From Pteria penguin (taxonomy: Eukaryota; Mollusca; Bivalvia; Pterioida; Pteriidae), in contig CM068587.1 of assembly GCA_035048485.1 (NCBI GenBank), positions 34,333,001 through 34,397,000 on the forward strand: a stretch of DNA of 64,000 nt. Direction: 5' to 3'. The notes beneath the pieces were generated by a model. It worked only from the letters and a program-made list of their open reading frames with translations, was not told where the DNA came from and ran no database searches. A program made the translations under genes and the position numbers. Below, one piece after another: positions 44,101 through 53,670 of this stretch (the first letter of the stretch is position 1; the number at the start of each line of letters is the position of its first letter).

Positions 44101-47100
44101 TGTTCTGTATTGTAGCCATGTTTTTCCTTCGCTATATGTACATACTCATCAACTGAAAGACAATAATGTAAGACTTGCAAAATATTTTTTAAATTCAGTT
44201 AACATTTGAATATGATAATTAGAATTAAAAGGTTTACAACAAACATACCACTTTTTAATTTTAATTGACTTGCAAAATTGTTGCCACACCTATCCAAAGA
44301 AATATGTGAACTATTCCCACAGTACAGTCCAAGTGTTTTGGATTTTTCACAAATCTCATGATGATTCTTGATGCAAGTGTTCAGTCATAAATTCCTCTAA
44401 ACACTATATATCAAAATTTATGAACCAGCACTCAGAAATTTATACTTAAATCTACAAAATGTTTGGGAGTGAATTTACCAGCGTTGTTGGTCACTCCGTG
44501 TATTTTCTCCAAAATATTTGTGCTGCACTGTTAACTTCATGATTTACCATATTTGTGTAGGTATTAAGTGCCAAAACAGTTGTGTATATAAATGTATCCT
44601 TGCAGATTCACTTTAAACAGTCAAACAAACAAGAGCAATGCCTAGCGTGGCATAATACGCCCGTCGCTTAATTCGAACAGGATCAATTCGCATTTGGCAT
44701 AGTTTTCATGAAAAACATCTGACGATTACTGAAATTAATTGCGTTTCATAGCATTTTATCATAGGAATAAGTCCAAGGGCAATAACTCCTGCAGAAATGG
44801 TCCGATCCAACCCATCTTGGAACTTGACCTGCAAAAACAAACTTGAAATTTTTTAGTACAAGGCCCCCCCCCCTTCCTAAAATTATAAATTTCTCAAAAA
44901 TGAAAAAAAAGATATTAATACCTGTAAAATATGTGGAAGTTGGTACATTTTACTTGTTTCATGGTAAATTTCATTATGTTTTTACAAAAATTAGATTTTT
45001 AATGAATTTCCAAAACAAAATCTTGAAATTTTTAAGTCCAAGGGCCATAAATCCGTCAAAAGTATGTCATTCGTAACAAAACTCAAACTGGTACTGACGT
45101 TGCTTGGAATAAAGCTATATACCAAATTTCATTTCAGTATCTTGAAAGACAGCAAAAAAAAGTCTAGAAAACATGACCTAAGACATATGGTCAACCCCAC
45201 CCCGTAAAATTATAAATTTCTCAAAAAGGAAGAAAAAGATATTAAAACCCGTAATATATATGATAGTTGGTACAATTTACTTGTTTCATGATAAATTTCA
45301 TAATACAGTATTTTGACACAAAATAGTTTTGTAATGAATTTTTGAAAAAATCTTGAAATTTACAAGTCCAAGGGCCATAAATCCGTTAAAAGTAGGTCAA
45401 TCATAACAAAACTCGAACTGGTACTGACCCTGCTTGAAATAAAGCTATATACCTAATTTCCACCCATATCTTGAAAGACGGCAAAAAAATAGTCCGGAAA
45501 ACATGACCCCGGACGGAGAGCGCCATAACATAATACGTCCTGTCTAATGACGGGCGTATAAAAACAAGAGAAGGGGACATAAATATTAGATAATGAATTA
45601 TTCAGATCTTCAACAAACACTTAATTTTAAGGTACCTTTAGCATCACCAAGCTCTGTAGCTGGTGCCCAAACTAATATTGCATCATTTCTTGGTTCATGT
45701 TTGATTTCTGAAAAGGAAAATACAGGATCAAAATGCCATCAAACAAAATACTGCAATGTGTTGAAATTCTTTGCATTTTTAAGATAAATATATCTGCAAT
45801 GCTGGTGTACATGTATTTTCTTTTTATTGAATCCTTTTTTTCCTTACATATTTATATGATGAATTGTTATACATGTGTAACCATTTTCACAATTGTAATT
45901 TTTTAATCTACTACAAGAGTTGTATCAAACGACACACTTTTTAAATTTGTTGGTTTATGGATTTATATTTCTGAAAATTAGGTAGATTTGTCGGGGGAAG
46001 AAATTGTTTTCATTTATGATCATGATGATTGCTGTTTGATTCATCTGTAAGTAGGACATACTAGTTAACTGTAGATTCAACAACATCTGCATCTAATATT
46101 AAGGAATGTTACAAAAGATTATAAAAACAAGAGGCCCAAATGGGCCTATATCGCTCACCTGAACAGCTAGATGATCAAGTTGAAGATATGAAAAATTGTC
46201 CGTCCCCCCCCCCTTTTCTTGGAAGTCTTAAAAAATTCATAAAAAATTCAAAAATCGAGATATTGAAAAAACTCCTTTGCACCAGCATTCCTTACCATAG
46301 AAATGATTAAATGAAACCAAATGAATGCATCAATGTTTACTAAAAGAAAATAATAACTCTTTAATGCATTGATATAACAAAGTCCAAAATAAAAATGAAA
46401 AAAGGTCAAAAATTTGATTTCGGAATGGAACCAAAAAATAAACACTTCTTCCCATATGCCTCTAAATCATTCCTATGCAGTCGGTTTGTCGCTGTATGCA
46501 CCCGATCTGAATAAGAAGTTTGTCAAAGGAGGGTACCCTCTGTGACCTACTTTTGTCTGTGGTGGTGCCACCTGTTCATGGATCCTGACAAAGATGACCA
46601 CATTTGTCGGGGACCTTGAGTATTTGATGCATGCCAAGTTTCATTGAATTCCAGCAAGTGGTTCCGAAGAAAAAGTTCAAACTGTGAAATGTTTACACCA
46701 ATTATCCCACCCCCCTTTTTCTTGAAAGTCTTAAAAAATTCATAAAAAATTCAAAACATAAAATATTGAAAAATTTTCTTTGCAGTAGTATTTCTTACCA
46801 TCAAAATGATCAAATTAAACCAAATTAATGCATCAATGTTTACTAAAAGAAAAAAATACCTCTTTTCTGCATTAAAACTACCAAGTACAAAAAAACGTCA
46901 AAAATTTGATTTCGGAACGGAACCAAAAATAACAACACTTCTTCACACATCCCTCTAGATCATTCCTATGCATTCGGTTTGTCTCTGTATGCCCCCGGTC
47001 TGAAGAAGAAGTTTGTCAAAGGAGGGTACCCTCTTTGACCTACTTTTGCCTGTGGTGGCGCCACCTGTTGATGAATCTGGACGAAAAACAACAACACTTG

Positions 47101-47213
47101 TAGGGGACCATGAGTACTACATGCTTATCAAGTTTCATCAAATTCTGTTTAGTGGTTCTGGAGAAAAAGTCGAAAATGTGAAAAGTTAACGACGGACGGT
47201 GATTGATCACAAT

Positions 47214-47249
<36 letters not shown>

Positions 47250-50200
47250 CAAACAGAAATGAGCTTTCCTTTTGAAAAATATTATTCTTAAAAATTTTAA
47301 TAGAAGTTTCTCAATGTTATTTTTGGCCTGTAATTTTTAGAATATGACTTGAATTTTATCGCTGTGCAGTTATCACCATGACAAAATAATCACTTTTGTT
47401 TTTTTTTTTATGTGGAAATATTTCTGGTTGGGTCAGTGAGATTTAAAAAAAATCCAAAACCATTATTTCACATTTTTTCTAAAAGTCAGGAGAATCAAGT
47501 CAGCAAATCTGTTAACCAACGAATCAAAAAAGCTGTGTTTGTGAAACACTAATGCCCTCAGCAGCATCAAAGTAAAAAAAGTTATTTTTAGCATGAAGGT
47601 CATTGTCAAGGTCAAAAGGTCATCAACCTTCGTGTCATTTTAAAGGGCTTCATTAGTTGAATTTGCATGTCACACATGAAGTCTCTATCCCTCATGGTTC
47701 AAAAGTTATAGCCCCATGTCCTAAAAGTTATTTTTAATTTGAAGGTCATTGTCAAGGTCAAAAGGTCACTGATCTTGGTGTCATTTGAATAGACTTCATA
47801 AGTTGAGAATGCATGTCAAACAGACTAGACAAAAACCATAAGCCCCTGATCTATCGATCCGGGGACATAAAAGGTGTGGCCTTATTTATTATTATTATCC
47901 AAAAAAAAAAATACTTACAATTATGCTAACTACTCATTAACTAAAGCCTCTTACCGGGTTTGAACTCTGGTACCTTTGCTTGAAAATCACCACCTACCCT
48001 CATTCCTCCTCCCTCTGAAATTACATGGCAACAACCTTAAAGTTTCACTATAAAGCAACATTATTTAGAATAAATTTCATACAATTAGGCAAACTATAAT
48101 AATGTTGTATTTCCACTTTCATTGCTAAACCTAAAACAATTAGGTTGGTCGATATAATAGATTTTATTATTTTTTTGTCAGTTTTCTCATTTTATTCTTT
48201 TACATTGTTCAAAAAGGTCCCTTACATCTTGTTGACATGTGAAATGGTCTCGTTTTTATAACTATCCCTGTATTTTACTCATTTAGATGAGTCCCACTTT
48301 GATGCATTCAAGCAATGTATTGATCTTGAACGTAAAATATAAAACTACGGACCAAGCCCTAAATTTTTTCTGTTTTTTTTTTTTTTTTCAATTTTGTCAA
48401 TAAAATTTGTTGGGTCAGCACGATAAACTAGGGTCAGTCAGGAAAGAGGAAACACAATATTTTTTATCTTTTGCCTTATAAAGAACATGTAATCAGGGCA
48501 TATAAATCAGAGACTTTTTAGATCACATTTAACAAACCCATTTCTTTTTAAACAAAACCTGCGAATTTTCCAAAATTTGCTTCTAAATAATTTCCAGAAG
48601 TTAAAACCTCAAAAAAGGTTTACACAGCAAAAAAGCAAACAATTCAATGTCATGCATTTATGAATATATCTTGATTAGGAAAATTAACTTCATCAATGAT
48701 CAGGATAAAAAGCAGTCATTTTTCTGTCATTTTTAGATTTACATGTACATCAAATTCTTAATTATTTGAAATATTCACAGGTCACATTGCAGGAAAAGTA
48801 TGGGATTTTATTTTTCCCAAATCAGGGTTATCAAACCTAATCCAGAAAATTTATCGAAATACTAAAAGACAAACAACACATTTAACTTGGACAACACACC
48901 TTTATAAAATAAGTGCCGTCTTACAATTTGTATCACATACAGTGGCAGATTTAGAGGGGGAATGGAGGGGGTGCCTGCCCCCCATCACTGACCCAAAATT
49001 TTACCATAAACCCTGGCCCATTTTCTGTCAAATTTGACAAAATTCGCCCCTCAAACCCCCGACAAAGGGGGCGCTGGAGCCGCCACTGATGCGCAACAGC
49101 ACTTATGGGTGGTTAGCTACAAATTTGAATGTAAAGTGATCTCTGACAATTGCTGAGCAATGTTTGATACGCTAAGATTTTGTAGCTAGACACCTGGAAA
49201 CGCTGTTGTGCATACACAAATTGTAAGATCGCAGTTATCTTAAAAGAATTATGGTCATTCGGCACCTATAAATTGTTTCAGCACCTGACATGTACGTTTC
49301 TGAATCAGATGATAAAAATCTACTATAAATGGGTATTTTACATTGTGTATGGACAGCAATTGTTCACTGATTTGTGTATTGTTTTTCAGTATTATGTACA
49401 TGTTATTTTTCCAAGTTACATGTACACTAAGTGGTTTTATTTTATTTTATTTTTGTGGATGAGTGTGTGTTTATCCTCAAATGGAGATCGCTGTCATTCA
49501 TGAAAATAAACATACATGTAAGAAATGAACAACCACACCACTTTTCTTTGCTCATGATGATGTGAATGATAATTATGTCATAAATAAACAATTTACACTG
49601 TTTTATTATTAAAATGTGTAGGTGCAGAAAATGCTTTGCTGGGTGCCGAAACCATTTTCAATGAGTGTCGAAACAACTTTAAACAGGTGCCGAAACAACC
49701 TGGTGCCGAAACGTCCTGTACCCATCTTAAAAAGGTCAATACACTCAGCTAAACATTTATTCACGAAAGATTGATAAACTTTAAATAATTCTGAGAAATC
49801 ATTTTCGTGTTCTGTGTATTTCAATGCCATATACATTCTTACAACAAAAGCCTTGCACTAAGGCTATTAAACTTCATATAAGCACAACAATCTTTATTAA
49901 ATGAATGAAAAAATAAAAATTACCAACATGGTTAAGGGCCTTGTTCCATTTTATATAATAAAACAATGTTAATCCATCAAGTTCATTTAATTAGAGTAGA
50001 TATTTAGAAAAAAAAATCAGAGGAAGATGTTTGCTCTCTAGTATTGAATGCTTAATATAGATCTGTGAGCACAAAAAAACAATTCCAAATGTTTTATTTA
50101 AAAATCCGACTGTTCGTCGGATAATTTCAAAGAAAGACAACTCACCATGATCGGAGTCGTCGCTGCTGTCATCCGAATAATCGTTAGGTGTCGTGCATCT

Positions 50201-50257
50201 TGATCTCCTGCCGTTTCGAATGTTTGAATCATTGATACTTTTATCCGCCATCACCAT
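26085..50257 (-). CDS. RCOR: CoREST / REST corepressor (RCOR), 14 coding exons
   Basis: CDS on the minus strand: 50257-50146, 48014-47955, 45707-45636, 44152-44100, 43081-42920, 42719-42604, 41152-41095, 39337-39237, 32434-32230, 29762-29685, 29195-29138, 28879-28689, 27818-27643, 26184-26085; 1542 nt, 513 residues, all phases consistent. Order: acidic Ser/Asp N-terminus; ELM2 (about 42-115, GMRVG...[28 protein letters not shown]); SANT1 (about 125-178, [31 protein letters not shown]); C4 finger-like segment (218-240); basic linker and coiled coil (about 245-335); SANT2 (about 345-395, [35 protein letters not shown]); Ser/Pro-rich tail. CoREST proteins bridge LSD1 and HDAC1/2 to nucleosomes in the nucleus; SANT2 and the linker bind LSD1. 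Its introns carry most of the mobile elements in the window. Confidence 0.93.
26456..26587. repeat. 132-bp foldback (inverted repeat) element
   Basis: Left arm AGGTTACTGACTGAATACCA, ATATGACCGCCCGAGGTCTT; right arm AAGACCGAGGGCGGTCATAT, TAGTATTCAGTCAATAACCT. Arms of about 55-60 nt pair with a few mismatches around a short loop near 26515-26525. It lies in the last RCOR intron. Confidence 0.85.
27643..27818 (-). CDS. RCOR: RCOR exon 13: Ser/Pro-rich tail
   Basis: Acceptor TTGTCAG, 176 nt, phase 0 to 2, donor CGAG|GTACAC. Encodes [20 protein letters not shown], a Ser tract (14 Ser in 17 residues) and [20 protein letters not shown]. If the donor were not used the frame would stop at 27609. Confidence 0.8.
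28689..28879 (-). CDS. RCOR: RCOR exon 12: SANT2 domain
   Basis: Acceptor CGACAG, 191 nt, phase 1 to 0, donor GAAAAG|GTAAGC. Encodes [40 protein letters not shown] and [20 protein letters not shown]. Closely matches the second SANT domain of CoREST, including FFVN-RRR-NLDEVL. Confidence 0.95.
29138..29195 (-). CDS. RCOR: RCOR exon 11: start of SANT2
   Basis: TTTTTTAG acceptor next to a long poly-T (plus-strand A) tract, 58 nt, phase 0 to 1. Encodes [19 protein letters not shown], the conserved NARWT-EE entry of SANT2. Confidence 0.93.
29685..29762 (-). CDS. RCOR: RCOR exon 10: coiled-coil linker
   Basis: 78 nt, phase 0 both sides. Encodes [20 protein letters not shown] and EYKPPE. The acceptor CATTCAG|GTGCAG was preferred over the next AG because family members read RQ-(I/V)QN here. 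Confidence 0.88.
30548..31711 (-). pseudogene. Decayed piggyBac transposase (PGBD4-like)
   Basis: The minus strand has an acidic N-terminal part (31711-31373, [20 protein letters not shown] and on, starting with ATG), a middle part (31058-30861) with [17 protein letters not shown] and the following NKKGLPNAI, and a C-terminal part (30829-30548) with [20 protein letters not shown] and [20 protein letters not shown]. These blocks have the order found in piggyBac transposases. The parts are separated by frameshifts and stops. Terminal repeats and the TTAA target were not resolved. It lies in the RCOR intron between exons 9 and 10. Confidence 0.8.
32230..32434 (-). CDS. RCOR: RCOR exon 9: basic linker
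   Basis: AATTTACAG acceptor, 205 nt, phase 2 to 0, donor CGACAG|GTAAAG. Encodes [40 protein letters not shown] and [20 protein letters not shown](R/K)GM and the LVSLKRQ heptad start are CoREST landmarks leading into the LSD1-binding helix. Confidence 0.93.
32745..32884. mobile_element. 3' part of a family C repeat
   Basis: CATGCACGTCAAATATGAAG-like text, ATCCCTCACACTCAAAAGTT, a GACAGACAAACAGACAGG run and a terminal hairpin region (CTATTGATCTGGGGGCATAAA). It abuts the start of the family A copy at 32885. Confidence 0.6.
32885..35440. mobile_element. Hairpin-ended repeat, family A, long copy (2.6 kb)
   Basis: Starts AACAAGAGGCCCAAGTGGGC (AGGCCCAAGTGGGCCT is a hairpin) and CGCTCACCTGAG. Ends AGCTCACTTGAGCCTTTGGC plus TCAGGTGAGCTAAAAA, a 3' hairpin followed by CTAA. 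GCTCACCTGAG at the start and CTCAGGTGAGC at the end are inverted. The interior has repeated blocks: AAAGGAGGG recurs at about 33845, 34695 and 35197, and a block containing GACCACAGCTGGATTTGAAC occurs at 33300 and 34140. No coding capacity. The hairpin plus CTRR end is reminiscent of non-autonomous Helitrons; this is a hypothesis. Confidence 0.75.
35441..39236. other. Rest of RCOR intron 8
   Basis: AT-rich, with a fragment related to family C around 37600-37830 (AATATGAAGGTGTCTGTTTG, TTTTGGTACCAATGAGAAGG). A (TTTA)n patch lies near 38600. No gene recognised; the short open frames have no motif. Confidence 0.45.
39237..39337 (-). CDS. RCOR: RCOR exon 8: C4 zinc-finger-like segment
   Basis: AATTTACAG acceptor, 101 nt, phase 0 to 2, donor GGAG|GTAAGG. 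Encodes [20 protein letters not shown] then [14 protein letters not shown], and is completed by RTGVMR from exon 9. Cys at 218, 221, 237 and 240 give CX2C-X15-CX2C, close to GATA/MTA-type fingers (the trailing YWRRTG also fits). From memory vertebrate RCOR proteins lack it. Confidence 0.88.
39540..39780. repeat. Dispersed repeat sharing text with 56905-57600
   Basis: CTAGGGGCCATGTGGGCCC, AGTCGCCAAGTGGGC and TTTGCAACCCTG resemble AGGGGCCCACATGAAATTT and TTTCAGTCGCCAATGAGA of the other region. Probably an old repeat of unknown type. Confidence 0.4.
39825..40100 (-). repeat. tRNA-derived SINE, family 1
   Basis: TTGATTAATTATTTGTTTTA, TATATGGTGACATCATCTGC and TTTTTATGTGCCATGCCTAC match the family 1 body. 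The minus-strand tRNA-like head is at the right (GAAATTGAACCGGTGACCTT ... AAGCTACACCGAC). Confidence 0.8.
40101..41094. other. RCOR intron 7, mostly unremarkable
   Basis: AT-rich. No repeat or gene recognised beyond the SINE at its left. Confidence 0.5.
41095..41152 (-). CDS. RCOR: RCOR exon 7: acidic linker
   Basis: ACTTTCAG acceptor, 58 nt, phase 2 to 0, donor GGG|GTAAGA. Encodes [19 protein letters not shown], the acidic spacer after SANT1. Confidence 0.88.
41305..41640 (+). repeat. Two tandem tRNA-like units, 224 bp apart
   Basis: Units of about 110 bp start at 41305 and 41529 (CAGACTGGGACATCGGCC) and end TTCAACCTTCCTGCTA. Each holds a tRNA-like stretch: ATAGCTCAGTTGGTAGAGCA (A box, good D arm), an anticodon stem with loop CTTGTTA (unit 1) or CTTCTTA (unit 2), then CCTGGGTTCGAGTT (B box). 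The acceptor stem and T arm pair poorly, so these look like tRNA-derived SINE heads or pseudogenes rather than working tRNA genes. Confidence 0.65.
41685..42130. mobile_element. Hairpin-ended repeat, family C
   Basis: Starts near GAATGTTTGTGAAACACATG (hairpin GTTTGTGAAAC) and ends TACTGTGATGGGGGCATAAAAA. The inside has imperfect repeats (AAAGTCAAAGACCTTAACTC / GTGTTAAAGACCATTACTCC). Same family as 47530-47872. Confidence 0.6.
42604..42719 (-). CDS. RCOR: RCOR exon 6: second half of SANT1
   Basis: TTACCAG acceptor, 116 nt, phase 0 to 2, donor ATAG|GTGAGT. Encodes [20 protein letters not shown] and [20 protein letters not shown] later AG four residues in was rejected because it would delete the invariant LPDK. 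Confidence 0.93.
42920..43081 (-). CDS. RCOR: RCOR exon 5: ELM2 end and SANT1 start
   Basis: TTGTAG acceptor, 162 nt, phase 0 both sides, donor ATG|GTAAGG. Encodes [40 protein letters not shown] and [13 protein letters not shown], near-identical in pattern to animal CoREST. Confidence 0.95.
43310..43590. repeat. Family C fragment and SINE family 1 fragment
   Basis: 43320-43508: AATCAAAGGTCACGGTCAAG, ATATGAAGGCCCTATGTCTT and CAGAGAGACAAACAGACG, as in the family C interior. 43510-43590: TTTATAACTATTTCATTTGT, ATGCATTGCACAGG, a partial SINE 1 body. Confidence 0.55.
44100..44152 (-). CDS. RCOR: RCOR exon 4: ELM2 middle
   Basis: CTTTCAG acceptor, 53 nt, phase 1 to 0, donor CAG|GTCAGT. Encodes [18 protein letters not shown], matching the [12 protein letters not shown] stretch of CoREST. 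Confidence 0.95.
44628..45564. mobile_element. Hairpin-ended repeat, family B, copy 2
   Basis: Starts AACAAGAGCAATGCCTAGCG (ATGCC-TAGCGT-GGCAT can pair), TAATACGCCCGTCGCTTA; ends TACGTCCTGTCTAATGACGG plus GCGTATAAAAA. It has two internal repeats with AAGTCCAAGGGCCATAAATC and a few AATTTCTCAAAAA blocks. Related to 19239-19961 but longer. Confidence 0.75.
45636..45707 (-). CDS. RCOR: RCOR exon 3: ELM2
   Basis: CCTTTTCAG acceptor, 72 nt, phase 1 both sides, donor AAAG|GTACCT. Encodes [23 protein letters not shown] (two stretches of the ELM2 core), equivalent to the vertebrate LGMLVWSP segment. Confidence 0.9.
46126..47249. mobile_element. Hairpin-ended repeat, family A, short copy (1.1 kb)
   Basis: Starts AACAAGAGGCCCAAATGGGC, CGCTCACCTGAAC; ends AGCTCACTTGAGCCTTCGGC plus TCAGGTGAGCTAAAAA. 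From about 46165 to the end it matches the last 1.1 kb of the copy at 32885-35440 with few differences. It therefore either lost the first 1.4 kb of interior or never had it. Confidence 0.78.
47530..47872. mobile_element. Hairpin-ended repeat, family C
   Basis: Starts at a hairpin (GTGTTTGTGAAACAC) followed by TAATGCCCTCAGC; ends CCCCTGATCTATCGATCCGGGG, a hairpin, plus ACATAAAA. Inside, AGGTCATTGTCAAGGTCAAA occurs twice. Confidence 0.7.
47955..48014 (-). CDS. RCOR: RCOR exon 2: start of ELM2
   Basis: AATTTCAG acceptor, 60 nt, phase 1 both sides, donor CCCG|GTAAGA. Encodes [24 protein letters not shown]-(D/E/Q)(F/Y)QA-(V/I)P is the ELM2 start motif. The exon has no long open frame and was found by looking for this motif. 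Confidence 0.92.
48940..49088. mobile_element. hAT-type MITE with CAGTGGC ends
   Basis: Starts CAGTGGCAGATTTAGAGGGG and ends GGAGCCGCCACTG. Inside are C-rich and G-rich blocks (TGCCCCCCATCACTGACCC, CAAAGGGGGCGCTGG). Related by its ends to 15210-15359. Confidence 0.75.
49255..49725. repeat. Element bounded by inverted GTTTCGGCACC motifs
   Basis: Left end: TTCGGCACCTATAAATTG then TTTCAGCACCTG. Right end, reverse strand: TTTCGGCACCAGGTTG then TTTCGGCACCTG. The right side carries four to five copies of GGTGCCGAAAC within 100 bp. No coding frame. Confidence 0.5.
50146..50257 (-). CDS. RCOR: RCOR exon 1
   Basis: Begins [20 protein letters not shown] and continues with an acidic Ser/Asp run ([10 protein letters not shown]). 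Donor CATG|GTGAGT, phase 1, fits exon 2. Two in-frame ATGs (50257 and 50251) could serve as start; the upstream one gives the longer protein. Acidic N-termini are usual in CoREST. Confidence 0.85.
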
Positions 50258-52379
50258 ATTTTATTCGACCAGAGAGGTTTCGTGTTAGTTTTCCTTTTTC
50301 TCCGTTCGCAGTCGCTTGGTGTCTACTGGCTTCCTTAACAAAATGTATTCTTCCCGTATACAAGATATAGTCCCAATTTAAACATTTAATATAGCAAACT
50401 TTTGATTTTTAATGTTATTTGTAGTACATCTGATGTCTTAATTATTACATATCAATTAAAATAATAAAAGAAATATCCATTATTCTTATCTCTTTACAAA
50501 TATAAATATAAACAGAGAAATCCTATATTCATACGCCAAAAAGGGTCGACCCTATTTTACATATTGCGTACGTAAGCGACATATTTTGAACTGTTACACA
50601 GGTGTGCCTCCATACATTGGTAAATCTAGATTTCCTACTTTTTCCATTAATAAGAAAGATATATACTGTCACCTTCGAGAGGTTTGTTTATTGTATAATT
50701 TTGATGCCATCATGCAAAACTCCAACGTATTTATACACTTTTATATTTTTGCATATTCACTCACAGTTCAACCATCTATTACGTCAGTACTTTAACAAAA
50801 GCAATTGCATGAAATAATCATGTTTTGTATAGTTTATCTCATCATATGTAGAAATAAATTAATGCAGAACTATGCCAAAAGAATGAGTTTACCCAAACCA
50901 AACCAGAATAGTACTAACGGGTTTCCATAATAAAACGTAACATACATTGCACGTTTCATACCACGTTAGGCCAAGAGAAAAATACAAATGGCACAATAAA
51001 TTCTGAAAGAATCGAAAACTGTTAGAAACCAACTAAAATATATAATAAATGTTAACATATTTTGAGTCTTAAGTATTTGTTGAAAATCTATGTACATACT
51101 AAAAGATGATTGTATTTCGTTGCTTTTGTATGACAGTGCTACGTACATGTAATCAATGCTAATCCGTCTGCGAAGACGTCATGCATTGCTTACACGTAGC
51201 TAGATCCACCGAGATAACTCGAAGCATCAAACCGGGAGCAGATGTCCAGGTAATATACGTGTTCATTGAGTATGCTGTAGAATATATGTCCTGTCATGTG
51301 CTTTACCTGAAACTGAATTGCCGGTAAAGTGCGACTGACTTAATCCTAAATTGATATAATCATGTCTAGTACATGGATGCATTCATTTATAAGAAGTTCA
51401 CTTTTTCACAGTATGGGTACAAATGTCCTCTTCAGTCGGTACGGGATAGAATATCTGTTACGGGTTCAAAGTTCATCTTTCATGCTATCTCAGTGACATA
51501 ACCATGCATCTCGCTTTGTTTGCTTGGCCTAATTTATCATGCAGTAACGGATATAAGGCAAGTCGAGAGGGCGGAATCAACTTGTCAGGCAAAGCAGCTA
51601 TAAAGGACGTGCGTGATGACGTAGAACAAACAGGATTGCAAGAAGCCGTGTCATGTTAATCTGCCTGTCTTTATTGACTTTGAGGTATTAACAAAGAAAA
51701 TACTGGGCGGAAGGATATGACGAGTGTGCAGTAGAATACTGATATCCGGGAATGTATCCGAATTGCCAAAAGGGGGTGGGTGGGGTTGATGATCATTTGA
51801 AAGCTAAATAAATAATAATATCAATAAAAAGGAAAGATGGTGTGAATTACAGAATTTTCTCACTCCTTCCTACGAGTTTTAAAATATTGTGCAAATATTG
51901 AAAAAAGAAAAATATTCGGTAGGGGTGAAAGGTGTACATCAAAAGCATGTATATCTACATGTATATAAGGACAGTGCATTCTATTCGGGTTTGAATATGA
52001 TAGAAATACAATTCAATAGTTAAATATTAAAAGAAATTATGGTAATACAATATCATAATACATGGAAAACATAAAGTGAAAGTATATTACATGTACATGC
52101 TGAGGATGAAAAATGCGTCAACATACGGGATTCCGGACATCTGCACAGACTAACGTCATAATTCAAAAGACCCATATTCTCCTTTATTTTATTTTCTAGT
52201 TAAATATAAAGTTCCAAGTTAATCATAATCAATTCAGTAAATGAAATATTCAAAAGTTACATGTTCTATTGCTTTCTAATTCAGTTATATGATACATAAT
52301 TAGATTTTACCTTAACCTTACCTAAATTTAGAGTGTGGATATAATATTGACATGAATTTTTTTTATTTTACATATTTGT

Positions 52380-52540
52380 CATCATTGGTAGAGCGGTTGG
52401 TTCAACATACTGTTTTTTGTTTTTGGATTAACCAGAAAAAAACCCAGAGGTCCCGTGTCGCAGTGACGTGGCACGTTAAAAATTCCTCAGTGCTTTGAGT
52501 AGATCCGATGACAATGTATTGCATCTGGCAGAAATAAAGA
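52380..52540 (+). repeat. SINE family 1 fragment (plus orientation)
   Basis: ATTGGTAGAGCGGTTGGTTC resembles an A-box region; AACCCAGAGGTCCCGTGTCG and GGCACGTTAAAAATTCCTCA match the family 1 body in this orientation. A (GAAA)n patch follows at 52535-52566. Confidence 0.55.
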
Positions 52541-52639
52541 AAGAAAGAAAGAAGGAAAGAAAGAAAAATTACTCAATCATACGGATATTTAGTGATCAAT
52601 ATATTAGCCCATCCGTCTGTCCGTCCCTCTGCAACAATA

Positions 52640-53045
52640 TTTCCAGATGATTGAAAATACAAATGCCCCCTGCGGCAATTTTGTCAGTATAAGCTGTTAT
52701 CCTAAAACTAGGTCAAACTCCAAGGTGAAGATCACAAGGTCATAATGTTGGTACCAACGGAAAGGTCTTTTCACAAGAAATACATATGTGAAATATGATC
52801 ACGATCCGTATCACTTACCATTCAAAAGACATACCCAATGTTAAAAGTTTTGAAATTTTGATCAAAGGTCACGATCAGAGTCACAAGATAAAAAAAATTT
52901 AAACCAACAGAAAGGTCTTGTCTCAAGGAACGCATGTGAAATATGAAAGCCCTATCTCTTACAGTTGAAAAGTTATATGGAATGTTAAAGTTTTCCCCAC
53001 AGACAGACAGACAGACCAACAACTAGATGCTCCCGAATCTTTGAT
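52640..53045. repeat. Family C-like repeat
   Basis: ATGCCCCCTGCGGCA hairpin near the start, AAGATCACAAGGTCATAATG, CAAAGGTCACGATCAGAGTC, a CAGACAGACAGACAG run and an end near AGATGCTCCCGAATCTTTGA. Confidence 0.5.
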
Positions 53046-53499
53046 TAAAAAGAACGCTTAGAGTAAATGTCTCCATCTCTGGCAACCAACTTACACAGTA
53101 GGATATGCATTTATAATATTCAAATTAATTTAGATTTTCGTTTCTTCGTCTTCATTCCAGGGTTGTGATCTTTGGTAATTTCCGTTGGGGAGGGTATCCT
53201 TTAGTACCCGATCTACTTTTTCTGTTTTTATATTTCCTAGAAAATTCAACTACAGGTATATGCATTTATTGTCAGAACAAACACTTCCGGGTAATATTGT
53301 CCTGCTCTGTGTCATGCGCCACTGGGTGGTAAACGTAGTGGGTTAACAGAATTATTTTCAATAGAACGAGATTGATATGAAGTAAACTATAGACTGAGAA
53401 TAAAAATGTAATGAAAATGTCTTATTAAGTCATATTTTACATGAGGGCAACTTGTGATTTTCTTTCTTTCTTTCGTATTTATTTTCGAATGTACTTGGA

Positions 53500-53670
53500 A
53501 TGGTAGGTTGGTTGATTAGAGGTTTTCAACAAGTTTTTGAGTTATATCAATACATGGAAGCAGAAGGTAAAATTCTATTTTATAACAAAGTGGCGCAACC
53601 CAGGAATCTAACCCTGATCGCTTTCACAGCATGCTGAATTCACTCAATCACTACATTAAGTCCGCCCAGT
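53500..53670 (-). repeat. tRNA-derived SINE, family 2
   Basis: GGTTGGTTGATTAGAGGTTT, ATGGAAGCAGAAGG and AAGTGGCGCAACCCAGGAAT, then a minus-strand tRNA-like head. More decayed than the copy at 55107. Confidence 0.7.
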
